Shown here one piece after another: positions 1 through 8,921 of a DNA stretch of 64,000 nt; position 1 is the stretch's first letter, and each line of letters starts with the position of its first letter. The notes beneath the pieces are model-generated. The model saw only the letters and a program-made list of their open reading frames with translations. It was not told where the DNA came from and did no database searches. Source of the DNA: Pseudarthrobacter sp. fls2-241-R2A-127 (GTDB taxonomy: Bacteria > Actinomycetota > Actinomycetes > Actinomycetales > Micrococcaceae); assembly GCF_030209355.1 (NCBI RefSeq), contig NZ_JARVSF010000006.1, forward strand, positions 1 through 64,000, in the 5' to 3' direction. The translations under genes and the position numbers were made by a program.

Positions 1-38
1 TCTTCCAACGCTACTCAGACTGGCTCAACACCAATTGA
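1..38 (+). CDS. Possible 3' end of an unidentified gene
   Basis: Reading from base 3, one frame stays open for eleven codons (ending YSDWLNTN) and stops with TGA at 36-38. This would be the last residues of a gene entering from the left edge. So short a tail cannot be assigned to a family, and the stop may be chance; nothing else explains the first 80 bases. Confidence 0.3.
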   Translation, partial: FQRYSDWLNTN

Positions 39-82
39 CAGCTATAGGAGCATCAATCAAGGGCGGCCGCAGGGAAGCCAGC

Positions 83-730
83 TCAAGACGGCATTCCGCC
101 TTCCAGCAGCTGCTCCAGCCCGCGCTTGAAGCCGGACCTGCCGCCATGGGCCGGATGCCTGATCCTGGGCGCATCCAGGCCGCTGCGCTGCAGGCTGTGC
201 CGTGCCACGTTGCCCACCGCCACGATGGAGCTGATCCCGAACAACCCGGCCAGTTCCTGCCAAAATGGCGTGCCGAGTTTGGTTTCGGACGGCTTGGGCG
301 TGCGGTTGGACAAGGGGTTGCCCGGTTGGTGCGGGTGCCAAGGAAAAGCACTCCACAGCAGCGGGAGGAAGCCCACCTCTTCCAAAACCTGCCACAGCAC
401 TGTTGCCGTTGGCTCGGCAGCAACCCTGGCAGCCTCAGGCGGCAGCTCGTAGGCTTTACCCGGACCAAAAAGCCCAAAGCTGTTCGCTGGACCTCCGAGG
501 ATGACCCGGTTGGTGAAGGGCACGCCGGTGATACGCATGCCCCTGTAGCCCGGAGCCTCGCCCACCAGCAGGACCGAGGGGCGCCGGTCCAGCATCTCCT
601 GCAGGTAGAGCTCCAGGTTGTGCCGGCGCAGTGCATTTTCCGGCACTTCGTGGTCAAAGAAGTTGGTACAGGCGGGCGCAAGTTCCACGGCTGCCAGCCG
701 TTCTACGAAGCCTTGGAGAGAGCCGGTCAC
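83..730 (-). CDS. Uracil-DNA glycosylase superfamily protein
   Basis: A 215-residue protein that looks like a DNA-repair glycosylase removing uracil from DNA. The nucleotide-binding/catalytic motif GEAPG is at residues 57-61 and is followed by a PFTNR-type segment. A C-terminal GN...RHPAHGG stretch near residue 180 supplies the histidine expected in the second active-site motif of the family. No iron-sulfur cysteine cluster of the family 4/5 type is evident, so the exact subfamily is unclear. It ends the minus-strand run just downstream of the aldo/keto reductase gene, 22 bases away; a functional link is not evident. Confidence 0.75.
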   Translation of the reverse strand: MTGSLQGFVERLAAVELAPACTNFFDHEVPENALRRHNLELYLQEMLDRRPSVLLVGEAPGYRGMRITGVPFTNRVILGGPANSFGLFGPGKAYELPPEAARVAAEPTATVLWQVLEEVGFLPLLWSAFPWHPHQPGNPLSNRTPKPSETKLGTPFWQELAGLFGISSIVAVGNVARHSLQRSGLDAPRIRHPAHGGRSGFKRGLEQLLEGGMPS

Positions 731-752
731 CGGGGTGCTTTCGAGCAGGACC

Positions 753-1733
753 CTACCAGCGCGGGTGGATGGCCTCGCGGAAGTAGTGGTCGTAGATCCA
801 GCGGACGCCGTCGTCGAACTCCTTGCCGATGCTTACCCCGGCCGCGGCAGCGTTGCCTTGGGCCTGCTCCACGTTGCGCGCGCCGGGGATGACAGAGGTG
901 ACGCCATCCTGCGCCGCGATCCAGGCGATGGCCGCCTGCGCAGTGGTGGCACCGGACGGCACCAGCTGCTCGAACTCCTTCACGGCCTTTAGGCCCAAGT
1001 CAAAGTCCACACCGGAGAAGGTCTCTCCGACGTCGAACGCCTCGCCCTTGCGGTTGTAGTTCCGGTGGTCGTTCTCCGCGAACGTGGTGTCCTTCGAGTA
1101 CTTTCCGGACAGCAGGCCGGAAGCCAACGGCACGCGGGCGATGATGCCCACGCCTGCAGCCTTGGCGGCAGGCAGCACCTCGTCCAGCGGCTTGAGCCGG
1201 AAGGCGTTCAGGATGATCTGGACCGACGCGGTTCCCTCGTGCCGGATGGCCTCCAGGGCCTCGTCGGTCCGCTCAACGCTGACACCGTAGTTGCGGATGG
1301 CACCTTCGGACACCAGGGTGTCCAGGGCGTCGTACACCTCGTTGCTGCTGTACACAGGCGTGGGCGGGCAGTGCAGCTGGACCAGGTCCAGGGTGTCAGT
1401 GCCCAGGTTCTTCCGGGAGCGGTCCACCCACTGGCGGAAGTTGGCCAGGTTGTAGTTTTCGGGGCGCTGCTCCATGCGCCGGCCCATCTTGGTGGCCACG
1501 GTGACGCCGTGCCCCGGGTTGTCCGCGAGGAATTTCCCGATGGCCTGCTCGCTCTTTCCATCGCCGTAGACATCCGCGGTGTCAAAGAAGGTGACGCCGG
1601 CCTCCACGGAGGCGGCGAGGATCGCTTGGGCCTGGGCCGGGTCCAAAGTGCCCCAGTCCGCGCCAAGCTGCCAGGTGCCCAGCCCCACGATGGAGACGTT
1701 CCGTCCGGTCTTGCCTAAAATCCGCTGTTCCAT
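753..1733 (-). CDS. Aldo/keto reductase
   Basis: A 326-residue NADPH-dependent carbonyl reductase of the TIM-barrel aldo/keto reductase superfamily. The catalytic tetrad is visible: Asp and Tyr in DTADVYG (near residue 50), Lys in VATKMG (near 82) and His in VQLHCPP (near 120). The C-terminal SVIPGARNVEQAQGN segment is the cofactor-phosphate-binding loop. It resembles the YajO/Tas-type single-domain reductases rather than the voltage-gated K+ channel beta type. Substrate cannot be told from sequence. The start ATG follows a G-rich stretch (TCGGGGG) and fits the conserved N-terminus MEQRILGKTGRNVS. Confidence 0.9.
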   Translation of the reverse strand: MEQRILGKTGRNVSIVGLGTWQLGADWGTLDPAQAQAILAASVEAGVTFFDTADVYGDGKSEQAIGKFLADNPGHGVTVATKMGRRMEQRPENYNLANFRQWVDRSRKNLGTDTLDLVQLHCPPTPVYSSNEVYDALDTLVSEGAIRNYGVSVERTDEALEAIRHEGTASVQIILNAFRLKPLDEVLPAAKAAGVGIIARVPLASGLLSGKYSKDTTFAENDHRNYNRKGEAFDVGETFSGVDFDLGLKAVKEFEQLVPSGATTAQAAIAWIAAQDGVTSVIPGARNVEQAQGNAAAAGVSIGKEFDDGVRWIYDHYFREAIHPRW

Positions 1734-1804
1734 CCCCCGACTATATGGGTTTGGGGCAAAGCTGGGTGAATCCTCGGAATGAATTTACCTGGGCTGCACC
1801 TGGA

Positions 1805-4630
1805 TCAGCGCACCGCTTCCGCCTCCGCCCGAACGAGCCCTGCCTCCTTCAGCCCCAGGTAGATCCGGTCACGGGCGATCGGCAGGGACGCGAACCGCAC
1901 TCCGGTGGCGTTCCGGATCGCGTTGGCCAGCGCCGGGGCCACAGGGTTGAAAGGACTTTCACTCATTGACTTGGCACCCAGCGGCCCCAGCTTGTCATTG
2001 GTGTCCGCGAAGTACACCTCGCTGCGCGGCACGTCCGCAAAAGTAGGAATGTGGTACTGCCGCAGGATGTCCGTGGTGACCTTGCCGTCGTCGTTCACCA
2101 CCACTTCCTCGTACAGCGTGGCACCTAAGGCCTGGGCGATACCGCCTTCGATCTGTCCCCTGCACTGGCGCGGGTTGACCACTACGCCGGCGTCCGCGGC
2201 CTGTACGCTCTGCAGGATCTTCAGCTCGCCGGTGCCTCGGTTCACCGCCACCCGGAAGCCATGCACGTTAAAGGCGACGGAGCGCGGCGTCCCTCCCCAG
2301 CGGCCCTCGGCTGCGAGTTCGACGCCGGCCTCCGCGGCAGCCTGCGCCAGTTCAGCCAGTGCCACGCGGGTTCCGTCGACCACCACTGCGTCGCCGTCGA
2401 GGACGCACGCGGAGGCCTGCGTTTGGCGGATACCCGCCGCGAATGCCCGCACCCGGATGGCCAACTCTTCGGCTGCTTCAAGGGTGGCTTTGCCGGCCAC
2501 CACGGTGCCTGCAGAACCGAACGCGCCGGTATCGTGCTCCACAAGGTCCGTGTCCGATTGCCGCACTGCCACGCGGGACGCCTGCGTGGACAACGCCGTT
2601 GCGGCAAGCTGGGCGTGCACCGTGGTGGTGCCGTTGCCGAACTCGGCGGTCCCGACGTCGGCCTGGTACGTTCCATCCGGCAGGAGCCGGACGTGGGAGT
2701 GGGCAAAGTGGCCGCGCGGCGGCACGGTATCGATCATGGACAGGGCAGCGCCCTCACCCACCATCCAGTCCGGCCCGAGGTCCCCAAGCCCGGCCTCCCG
2801 GTAGCGTTCGCTGCCCCGGTCCAGCGCGTCCCGGACAAGGTCCAGGCACTGGTCCAGTCCGTAGCTGCCGTAGTGGACGTCCTCCTCCGGGTCGGGCTGG
2901 GTGGAGAGCATATGGTCGCCTTCCCGGACCATGTTCCGCCGCCGGAACTCCAGCGGATCCATTCCGATCCCGGCGGCCAGCTCGTCCATCGCAGACTCGA
3001 TCGCGAAGATCATCTGGCTCAGCCCGTAGCCGCGGAACGCGCCGGCCGGAACGGTGTTCGTGTAGACCGCATGCGCGTCCACCTTCTTGTTCGCGCACTT
3101 GTAGACGGCAAGCGACTCGCCGCAGCCGTGGAACATGACGCCCGGGCCGTGGTTGCCGTAGGCGCCGGTGTTGGTGACCACGTCCAGTTGCAGGGCCGTC
3201 AGCCGGCCGTCCTTGGCGGCACCTGCTTTCAGCTTGATGGTGAACGGGTGCCGGGTTGTGGTGGCGGTGAACTGTTCCGTGCGGGTCAGTTCCAGCTGGA
3301 CCGGCCGCTTCAGCTTCAGGGCTGCGAGCGCCACGAGGTCCTCGGTGAGGACTTCCTGCTTGCCGCCAAATCCGCCGCCAACGCGACCTGCCACCACGTG
3401 CACGCGGTCCTCTTCGAGGCCGAAGACCCGGCACAGCGTACGCCGGACCAGGAACGGGACTTGGCTGGAGGTGCGGACCTGGAGTCGTCCCTCGTCGTCC
3501 ACGGAGGCGATGGCGGCATGGGTTTCCAGGGCAACGTGCTGCACCCGCTGGGTTTGGTACGTCTGTTCGTGGATGAAGTCAGAGGCGGCGAAGCCCTCGG
3601 CGACGTCGCCGAGTTCCGAGTGCAGCTCAGCCACCACGTTCCGCTCCGGGCGGGAGATGCGCGCTTTCACGGCATCCTTGTCTCCGTGGACCAGGGCGGC
3701 GCCGGGGAGCAGGGCTTCCTGCGGCGAGAAGACCGCCGGGAGCTCCTGGTACTCCACCTGCAGGGCCCGGACGCCGGCTTCCGCCGCAGCCACCGACTCC
3801 GCGACGACGGCGGCCACCCGCTGGCCGCGAAAGCGCACCACGTCATCGAGGACCCGGGTATCGTCCGGGTCATCGGTGAAGAGCTCGTGCTGGGCCGTGG
3901 AAAAAAGTTGCGCTGGTGCGTCCTCGGAGGTCAGGACAGCCACCACGCCGGGCACGTTCAGCGCAGCGTCCTTATCAATGGACACAACCCGGGCGTGCGC
4001 GTGCGGCGACCGCAGGATCTTCAGGTGCAGCAGTCCTTGCTGCTGCTCCGGGGGGACGTCCAGGGTGTAGCGCGCAGCCCCGGTGACCACGGCGCGGCTG
4101 GCCGGGGCCGGGACGTCGTCGCCCAGCCGGCCCGGTTCAGGATCCGGCTGCCCCTCCCCCGCGATGCCCGAGCCAGGCCCCGCGGGATCCGGGTGGCCCG
4201 CGTTCCCGCAGACGGCATCGGCGATGGCACGGTAGCCGGTGCACCGGCAGAGATTGCCTTTGAGGTTGCGGGGCAGGTTGTCCCTTTGCCCGTCGTCGAA
4301 CGTGGCAGCCGTCATCACCATGCCTGCCGTGCAGAAGCCGCATTGGAACCCCTGACGCTGCAGGAACTGCTGCTGCACCGGATGCAGGCCGCCGTCAGTG
4401 GTGCCGGCCAGCCCCTCGATGGTGGTCACCGCACGGCCCTCGGCGCGGACCGCCGGGTAAATGCAGCTGTGGACCGGGGTGCCGTCCACATGCACCGTGC
4501 AGGCACCGCAGTCGCCGCCGTCGCAGCCTTTCTTCACGCCCAGGTTGCCCTGCTCGCGCAGGAACGTGCGGAGGCACTGCCCGGGCCGCGGAGCCGCCTC
4601 AGCCGTGGTGCCATTGATCTCGATGGCCAT
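1805..4630 (-). CDS. Xanthine dehydrogenase-type hydroxylase, fused 2Fe-2S and molybdenum subunit
   Basis: A 941-residue molybdenum hydroxylase subunit, probably oxidising hypoxanthine/xanthine to urate in the cytoplasm. Residues 1-150 form the two-cluster iron-sulfur domain: the plant-type ferredoxin motif GCDGGDCGACTV, then CGFCTAGM and NLCRCTGY. From about residue 190 to the end lies the molybdopterin-binding domain, with the GGGFGGKQ pterin loop and a C-terminal MSESP segment where the catalytic glutamate is expected. Small and large subunits, separate genes in many bacteria, are fused here; FAD is carried by the upstream gene. Last gene of the purine-oxidation operon, starting two bases after the FAD subunit ends. 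The purine substrate is inferred mainly from neighbours. Confidence 0.88.
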   Translation of the reverse strand: MAIEINGTTAEAAPRPGQCLRTFLREQGNLGVKKGCDGGDCGACTVHVDGTPVHSCIYPAVRAEGRAVTTIEGLAGTTDGGLHPVQQQFLQRQGFQCGFCTAGMVMTAATFDDGQRDNLPRNLKGNLCRCTGYRAIADAVCGNAGHPDPAGPGSGIAGEGQPDPEPGRLGDDVPAPASRAVVTGAARYTLDVPPEQQQGLLHLKILRSPHAHARVVSIDKDAALNVPGVVAVLTSEDAPAQLFSTAQHELFTDDPDDTRVLDDVVRFRGQRVAAVVAESVAAAEAGVRALQVEYQELPAVFSPQEALLPGAALVHGDKDAVKARISRPERNVVAELHSELGDVAEGFAASDFIHEQTYQTQRVQHVALETHAAIASVDDEGRLQVRTSSQVPFLVRRTLCRVFGLEEDRVHVVAGRVGGGFGGKQEVLTEDLVALAALKLKRPVQLELTRTEQFTATTTRHPFTIKLKAGAAKDGRLTALQLDVVTNTGAYGNHGPGVMFHGCGESLAVYKCANKKVDAHAVYTNTVPAGAFRGYGLSQMIFAIESAMDELAAGIGMDPLEFRRRNMVREGDHMLSTQPDPEEDVHYGSYGLDQCLDLVRDALDRGSERYREAGLGDLGPDWMVGEGAALSMIDTVPPRGHFAHSHVRLLPDGTYQADVGTAEFGNGTTTVHAQLAATALSTQASRVAVRQSDTDLVEHDTGAFGSAGTVVAGKATLEAAEELAIRVRAFAAGIRQTQASACVLDGDAVVVDGTRVALAELAQAAAEAGVELAAEGRWGGTPRSVAFNVHGFRVAVNRGTGELKILQSVQAADAGVVVNPRQCRGQIEGGIAQALGATLYEEVVVNDDGKVTTDILRQYHIPTFADVPRSEVYFADTNDKLGPLGAKSMSESPFNPVAPALANAIRNATGVRFASLPIARDRIYLGLKEAGLVRAEAEAVR

Positions 4631-4632
4631 GC

Positions 4633-5568
4633 TCAGGCCCCTTTCGAACGTGTGGTGGATCCGGCGGCCGGTGCTGCGCCGGCGCGCGGTGGCCAGAAGT
4701 CTCCGGAGAAACGCAGCCCGGGCGCACCGGCCGGCGCGGCGAGCTCGGCACGGATTTCCTCCGCGAGCCGGTATGTCATGTCGCGGCGCCAGGCCGGCAG
4801 CCCGTGGATGTCGTCGTGGTAGAGGTCGGCCGGGATGGCGTCGTCGAGGGCAGCTGCCAGCCGGTCGGCGTCGGGCAGGTCCTCGAAGCGGAGCTGTACC
4901 GGGCGTTTGGTGGCGGCGGTGACGGTCAGGACCAGGGACGTGCCGGCGTCGAGCCGTCCGACCAGGAGCACCCCGGACCGGCCCAGGTTACTCAAGGACA
5001 GGCGGCGGAACGCCACGGGTGCGGAGAGGGCCGACGCCGGGAGGTGGACGCTGCGGAGCAACTCGCCCGGTGCCAGGCAGTTGGTGGCGTCTCCGGTCAC
5101 GAAATCCGCCACGGGGACGGTACGGCTTCCGCCGCCGGGGGAAAGGATGGTGGCCACGCCGTCCAGCCCGGCGCACAGGGAAATCACGGGCCCGGCGGGC
5201 AGGGACGTGCAGAGGTTGCCGCCCACGGTGGACATGTTCCACACCTTGAACGAGGCCACGAAGGAATCGCAGCAGGCCCGGACCAGGTCCAGCCCGGGCC
5301 AGCCGCCGCCCTCCGAACCGGCCATGCCGGGCAGCGTGTACAGCTCGGCAATGGTGCAGGTGGCAGAGAGGCCGATTCCGTCGTCGGTGACGGTGATCGG
5401 GGTCCATCCGGCTGAGCCGAGGTCCAGCAGCCGTTTGAGGGGCTGGGGCCCGAAGGCATAGCTGCCGTAGGAAAAGAGGACCGTGCCGCCGGCCAGCCAG
5501 GCGTCGCCGTCGCGCCATTGTGCGGGGTCGGTGGTGCGGACCACCGCCTCGATTGTGTTCATGTCCAT
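4633..5568 (-). CDS. Xanthine dehydrogenase FAD-binding subunit
   Basis: A 311-residue FAD subunit of a molybdenum hydroxylase that passes electrons from the Fe-S clusters to NAD+ or another acceptor. It has the two PCMH-type flavin-binding signatures in altered form: AGGTVLFSY near residue 27 and TVGGNLCTSLPAGP near residue 115. The C-terminal CO-dehydrogenase flavoprotein domain is present. Its start overlaps the end of the xdhC-like gene by ten bases, and the next gene starts two bases after its stop, so translation of the three is probably coupled. An AGGAG ribosome site lies five bases before the first of two in-frame ATGs, supporting the longer form. Confidence 0.88.
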   Translation of the reverse strand: MDMNTIEAVVRTTDPAQWRDGDAWLAGGTVLFSYGSYAFGPQPLKRLLDLGSAGWTPITVTDDGIGLSATCTIAELYTLPGMAGSEGGGWPGLDLVRACCDSFVASFKVWNMSTVGGNLCTSLPAGPVISLCAGLDGVATILSPGGGSRTVPVADFVTGDATNCLAPGELLRSVHLPASALSAPVAFRRLSLSNLGRSGVLLVGRLDAGTSLVLTVTAATKRPVQLRFEDLPDADRLAAALDDAIPADLYHDDIHGLPAWRRDMTYRLAEEIRAELAAPAGAPGLRFSGDFWPPRAGAAPAAGSTTRSKGA

Positions 5569-6770
5569 GCGATCTCCTGCGGGTTAAGGTCTGTGGGCGC
5601 CGTTGCCGGCGCACGGTGGTGGATGGTGCCGGTGGTGTCGCGCAGCGGCGCGCAGGTGGCGGCGCGGCTGCGCGCGGCGATGAGCTCCGCGGTGACGGAC
5701 ACCGCCACCTCGGCAGGGGTGACGGCGCCGAGGTCCAGGCCGATGGGTGAGTGCAGCCGGGCAATGCGTTCCGGCAGGACTCCGGCGCTGAGGAGCTCCT
5801 CGATCCGCTGGAGGTGGCTGCGGCGGGATCCCATGGCGCCCACGTAGGCGAGGTCGAGGGCCAGCGCGGCCTCCAGCAGCGGAATGTCGAACTTGGGGTC
5901 ATGGGTGAGGACCGCGGCCACGGTGCGGTGATCGGTCCGCCCGGCCGCCGCTTCCGCCGCCAGGTACCGGTGCGGCCAGTCCGTCACCACCTGGTCTGCG
6001 GCGGCGAAGCGCGGCTGGCCGGCAAAAGCGGGCCGGGCATCCACCAGGGTCACGTGGTAGCCCAGCAGCTTCGCGGCCGGTACCAGGGCCGCACCGAAGT
6101 CGTTGGCACCGAACACCAGCATGCGTGGCGGGGCCAGCCGGGACTCCACCAGGATGGCGGACCCGGTGGAAGGATGGGCCTGGTTGGTGGGGTCCGAGGG
6201 GCACTCCCCCGCCTGGGCAACGCGCACCACGCATGGGCCGCCACGGTGCACCATGGATTCCACCTGGGCAGCGGGTTCACCGTGCAGCAGCGACGCCAAC
6301 TGCGGCTCCGCCGCCAGACGAAACGCCTCCGGATGGGGAACTACGACGGCGGTAGCGCCCAGGCTGCCCAACCCACGTACCAACGCCACGGATTGGCCCG
6401 GGCCAAGGCCGGCGAGTTGCAGCAGGGCCGTCCGCAGGGGGTGGGCGGCTGCGGCGGGGACGGGCTGGATATGGATGGCGAGTTCTCCCCCGCAGGTGAG
6501 CCCGGCGGCGAAGGCGTCGGCGGAACTGAAACCGAAGACGTTGTGGCGCGGGACGTCGTCGACCATTGCCTCCTGGGCGAGCGCCACCACGGCGCCTTCC
6601 ACGCAACCTCCCGAGAGGCTGCCCAGCACCTCACCGGATTCCGTGACGAGCATGGAGGTCCCCACGGGGCGGGGCACCGAACCGGAGGCTGCCACGATGG
6701 TGGCCACGGCGAACTGCCGGTCCGCGAGCCGTGGCAGCCAGGGGCCGAGCGAAGGGATCAGGTCAAGCAT
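5559..6770 (-). CDS. xdhC: XdhC family molybdenum-cofactor maturation protein
   Basis: A 403-residue XdhC/CoxI-family protein. In studied systems XdhC binds molybdenum cofactor, presents it for sulfuration and inserts it into xanthine dehydrogenase. The N-terminal XdhC_CoxI domain is seen in GSVPRPVGTSMLV and LSGGCVEGAV (residues 30-60). The C-terminal Rossmann-like XdhC_C domain carries VFGANDFGAAL, DARPAFA and a YVGAMGSRRSH segment. A GAAGGAG ribosome site precedes the ATG. Its place directly upstream of the FAD and Mo subunits supports a dedicated maturation role. Confidence 0.88.
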   Translation of the reverse strand: MLDLIPSLGPWLPRLADRQFAVATIVAASGSVPRPVGTSMLVTESGEVLGSLSGGCVEGAVVALAQEAMVDDVPRHNVFGFSSADAFAAGLTCGGELAIHIQPVPAAAAHPLRTALLQLAGLGPGQSVALVRGLGSLGATAVVVPHPEAFRLAAEPQLASLLHGEPAAQVESMVHRGGPCVVRVAQAGECPSDPTNQAHPSTGSAILVESRLAPPRMLVFGANDFGAALVPAAKLLGYHVTLVDARPAFAGQPRFAAADQVVTDWPHRYLAAEAAAGRTDHRTVAAVLTHDPKFDIPLLEAALALDLAYVGAMGSRRSHLQRIEELLSAGVLPERIARLHSPIGLDLGAVTPAEVAVSVTAELIAARSRAATCAPLRDTTGTIHHRAPATAPTDLNPQEIAWT

Positions 6771-6821
6771 GGCGGCACTCCTTCGTCCGCGCGGCGGTGG
6801 TGTCCATTGTGTGTCCTGCCA

Positions 6822-6850
6822 GGGGCCGGGCCAAGCATTGGCCCGGCCCC
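6822..6850 (-). terminator. GC-rich hairpin between permease and xdhC
   Basis: A perfect 13-base inverted repeat (GGGGCCGGGCCAA, three-base loop, complement) fills much of the 100-base gap inside the purine operon. No T-run follows on the minus strand, so it is more likely an attenuator or RNA-stability element separating permease from dehydrogenase expression than a full terminator. Confidence 0.55.
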
Positions 6851-6870
6851 CGGCCGGGTTGGGGCAACGA

Positions 6871-8412
6871 TCAGCCGGCCAGCAGGAGGTTGATCGGTCC
6901 GCGGGCGAAGTACACCAGGAAGCCGGCGCTCACCACCCACATCAGGGGATGGATCTTTTTCGCCTTGCCTGACGCGGCCCCGATGACCGCCCAACTCACG
7001 AAGCCGACGCCGATGCCGTTGGCGATCGAGTAGCTCAGCGGCATGGTCACGATAGTGAGGAAGGCCGGCAGCGCCACGGTGAACTTGGTGAACTTGATCT
7101 CGCGGATCTGGGCCATCATCATGGCGCCCACCACCACCAGCGCGGCGGCGGCGACTTCGAGCGGCACCACGCTGGTGAGCGGGGTGAGGAACATTGAGCC
7201 CAGGAACAGCAGGCCGGTGACAACCGATGCCAGCCCGGTCCGCGCGCCTTCACCGATCCCTGCCGCGGAGTCGATGTACACCGTGTTGGACGAACCGGAG
7301 GTAGCGCCGCCGGCCACAGCGCCGAAGCCTTCAACGATGAAGGCCGATTTCAGCCGCGGGAACGTGCCGTCTTTATGGGCCACTCCGGCGCTCTTGGCCA
7401 GGCCGGTCATGGTGCCCATGGCGTCGAAGAAGTTGGTGAACACCAGGGTGAAGACCAGCATGGTGGCCGCCAGTCCGCCGATCCGGCTGAACGAGCCAAA
7501 GAGGTCGAAGTGGCCCACCAGGCCCAGGTCCGGTGCGGATACCAGCTGTCCGGACAGGACAGGAGTGTTCAGGTGCCAGCCGCCGGGGTTGGTGGCGCTG
7601 GCAGGGCCCAGTTTCATGATGGCTTCGACGACGGCGGCCAGCACGGTGGTGCCGACGATGCCGATGAGCAGGCCGCCCTGTACCTTGCGCGCCACGAGGA
7701 TGCCCATGGCGAGGAGCCCGACGACGAAGACAAGCGTTGGCACGGAGGTGATGGAGCCGCCGTCGCCCAGTTGAACGGGCGGGCCGCCTGTGGTGGGCCG
7801 GACGAAGCCGGAGTCAACGAACCCGATGAAGGCGATGAACAGGCCGATGCCCACGGTGATGGCGGCCTTGAGTTCTTTGGGGACAGCCCTGAAGATGGCG
7901 GTCCGGGCGCCGGTGACGCCGAACAGGACGATCAGGATGCCGTTGATGACCACCAGCCCCATGGCCTCGGGCCAGGTGACCTCGTGGATCACCGAGACGG
8001 CCAGGAAGGAGTTGATACCCAGTCCCGCGGCGAGCCCGAACGGCAGGTTGGCGATGAGGCCGAACAGGATGGTCATCACGCCGGCGGTGAGGCCGGTGAC
8101 GGCGCCTACCTGGGATGCGGACAACCAGCCCCCGGCGACGTCGGTGGGGGCGTTGTCCGCGCTGAACCCGCCGAGGATGAGGGGGTTCAGGATGACGATG
8201 TACGCCATGGTGAAGAAGGTGACCAGGCCGCCACGGAATTCGCGGGCAAGGGTTGAGCCGCGCCGGGTGATCTGGAAGAAGCGGTCCAGGAAGGAGCCCG
8301 ACGCCGGCCGCCCGGGAAGGGGAGACTCCTGCGCGGGGGTGCGCGGCGCCCGCCGCGACGTGCTTGTGGTTGGAGCCGGATGCTCCTCGTGGGAATGGTC
8401 CAGAATTGTCAT
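6871..8412 (-). CDS. NCS2 family purine permease (AzgA/guanine-hypoxanthine type)
   Basis: A 513-residue membrane protein of the AzgA branch of the nucleobase-cation symporter-2 family, expected to import hypoxanthine, guanine or adenine with protons. After a 45-residue polar N-terminus come about twelve hydrophobic segments. Family landmarks include ITRRGSTLAREFRGGLVTFFTMAYIVILNP, cut here to its recognisable core FFTMAYI near residue 66, and LPFGLAAGLGINSF near residue 125. It lies 15 bases downstream of the guanine deaminase gene and upstream of the xanthine dehydrogenase genes, so uptake and oxidation are co-expressed. It is distinct from the second NCS2 permease at 14780-16285. Confidence 0.88.
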   Translation of the reverse strand: MTILDHSHEEHPAPTTSTSRRAPRTPAQESPLPGRPASGSFLDRFFQITRRGSTLAREFRGGLVTFFTMAYIVILNPLILGGFSADNAPTDVAGGWLSASQVGAVTGLTAGVMTILFGLIANLPFGLAAGLGINSFLAVSVIHEVTWPEAMGLVVINGILIVLFGVTGARTAIFRAVPKELKAAITVGIGLFIAFIGFVDSGFVRPTTGGPPVQLGDGGSITSVPTLVFVVGLLAMGILVARKVQGGLLIGIVGTTVLAAVVEAIMKLGPASATNPGGWHLNTPVLSGQLVSAPDLGLVGHFDLFGSFSRIGGLAATMLVFTLVFTNFFDAMGTMTGLAKSAGVAHKDGTFPRLKSAFIVEGFGAVAGGATSGSSNTVYIDSAAGIGEGARTGLASVVTGLLFLGSMFLTPLTSVVPLEVAAAALVVVGAMMMAQIREIKFTKFTVALPAFLTIVTMPLSYSIANGIGVGFVSWAVIGAASGKAKKIHPLMWVVSAGFLVYFARGPINLLLAG

Positions 8413-8426
8413 CTCAGCCGCCCGGC

Positions 8427-8921
8427 CTAGTAGTCGATCCTGGATTCGAGCGTGTTCCAGGTATTGAACGGCTCCAACGGTGCCGGGGCCTGGGGATCGC
8501 CCAGTTCCAGCTTGGATACCGGCATCAGGGAGTCCCTGTCCTGGTTTTCGAAGTATTCGTAGAAGACGGCGTCGTCGAAGCCTACCGAGGCGGCATCGTG
8601 CCGGTCGGCGGCGTAGACCACGCGGTCAACCCGTGCCCAGAGGGCCGAGGCCAGGCACATCGGGCAAGGCTCGCAGCTGGTGTAGAGGGTGGCGCCGCTG
8701 AGGTCGAAGGTGCCGAGTTCGCGGCAGGCGGTGCGGATGGCGGTGACTTCGGCGTGGGCCGTGGGATCGTTGTCCGCGGTGACGCGGTTGACGCCGTCGA
8801 AGGTTGTGCCGTCCGCGGTGACGATCATGGCGCCGAAGGGGCCGCCGCTGTTGAGGACGTTGGCTGTTGCCAGCCGGATGGATCTGGCCAGGAACTGCTC
8901 GGCCGTGACGGTGGTACTCAT
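8427..8921 (-). CDS. guaD: Nucleoside/guanine deaminase (cytidine-deaminase fold)
   Basis: A 164-residue zinc deaminase, probably converting guanine to xanthine. The zinc site and proton shuttle are visible in HAEVTAI (His and catalytic Glu) and in CEPCPMC (two zinc cysteines). The length and the C-terminal region match bacterial GuaD of the cytidine-deaminase fold rather than amidohydrolase-type guanine deaminase. It heads the minus-strand operon leading to the purine permease and xanthine dehydrogenase, which is strong context for guanine as substrate. tRNA adenosine deaminase is a less likely alternative. Confidence 0.85.
   Translation of the reverse strand: MSTTVTAEQFLARSIRLATANVLNSGGPFGAMIVTADGTTFDGVNRVTADNDPTAHAEVTAIRTACRELGTFDLSGATLYTSCEPCPMCLASALWARVDRVVYAADRHDAASVGFDDAVFYEYFENQDRDSLMPVSKLELGDPQAPAPLEPFNTWNTLESRIDY

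Noticed and set aside
2261..4822. Long open frame of 853 codons on the plus strand
   Set aside because: It is antisense to the xanthine dehydrogenase genes, has no recognisable domain and arises from GC-rich codon bias of the real genes.
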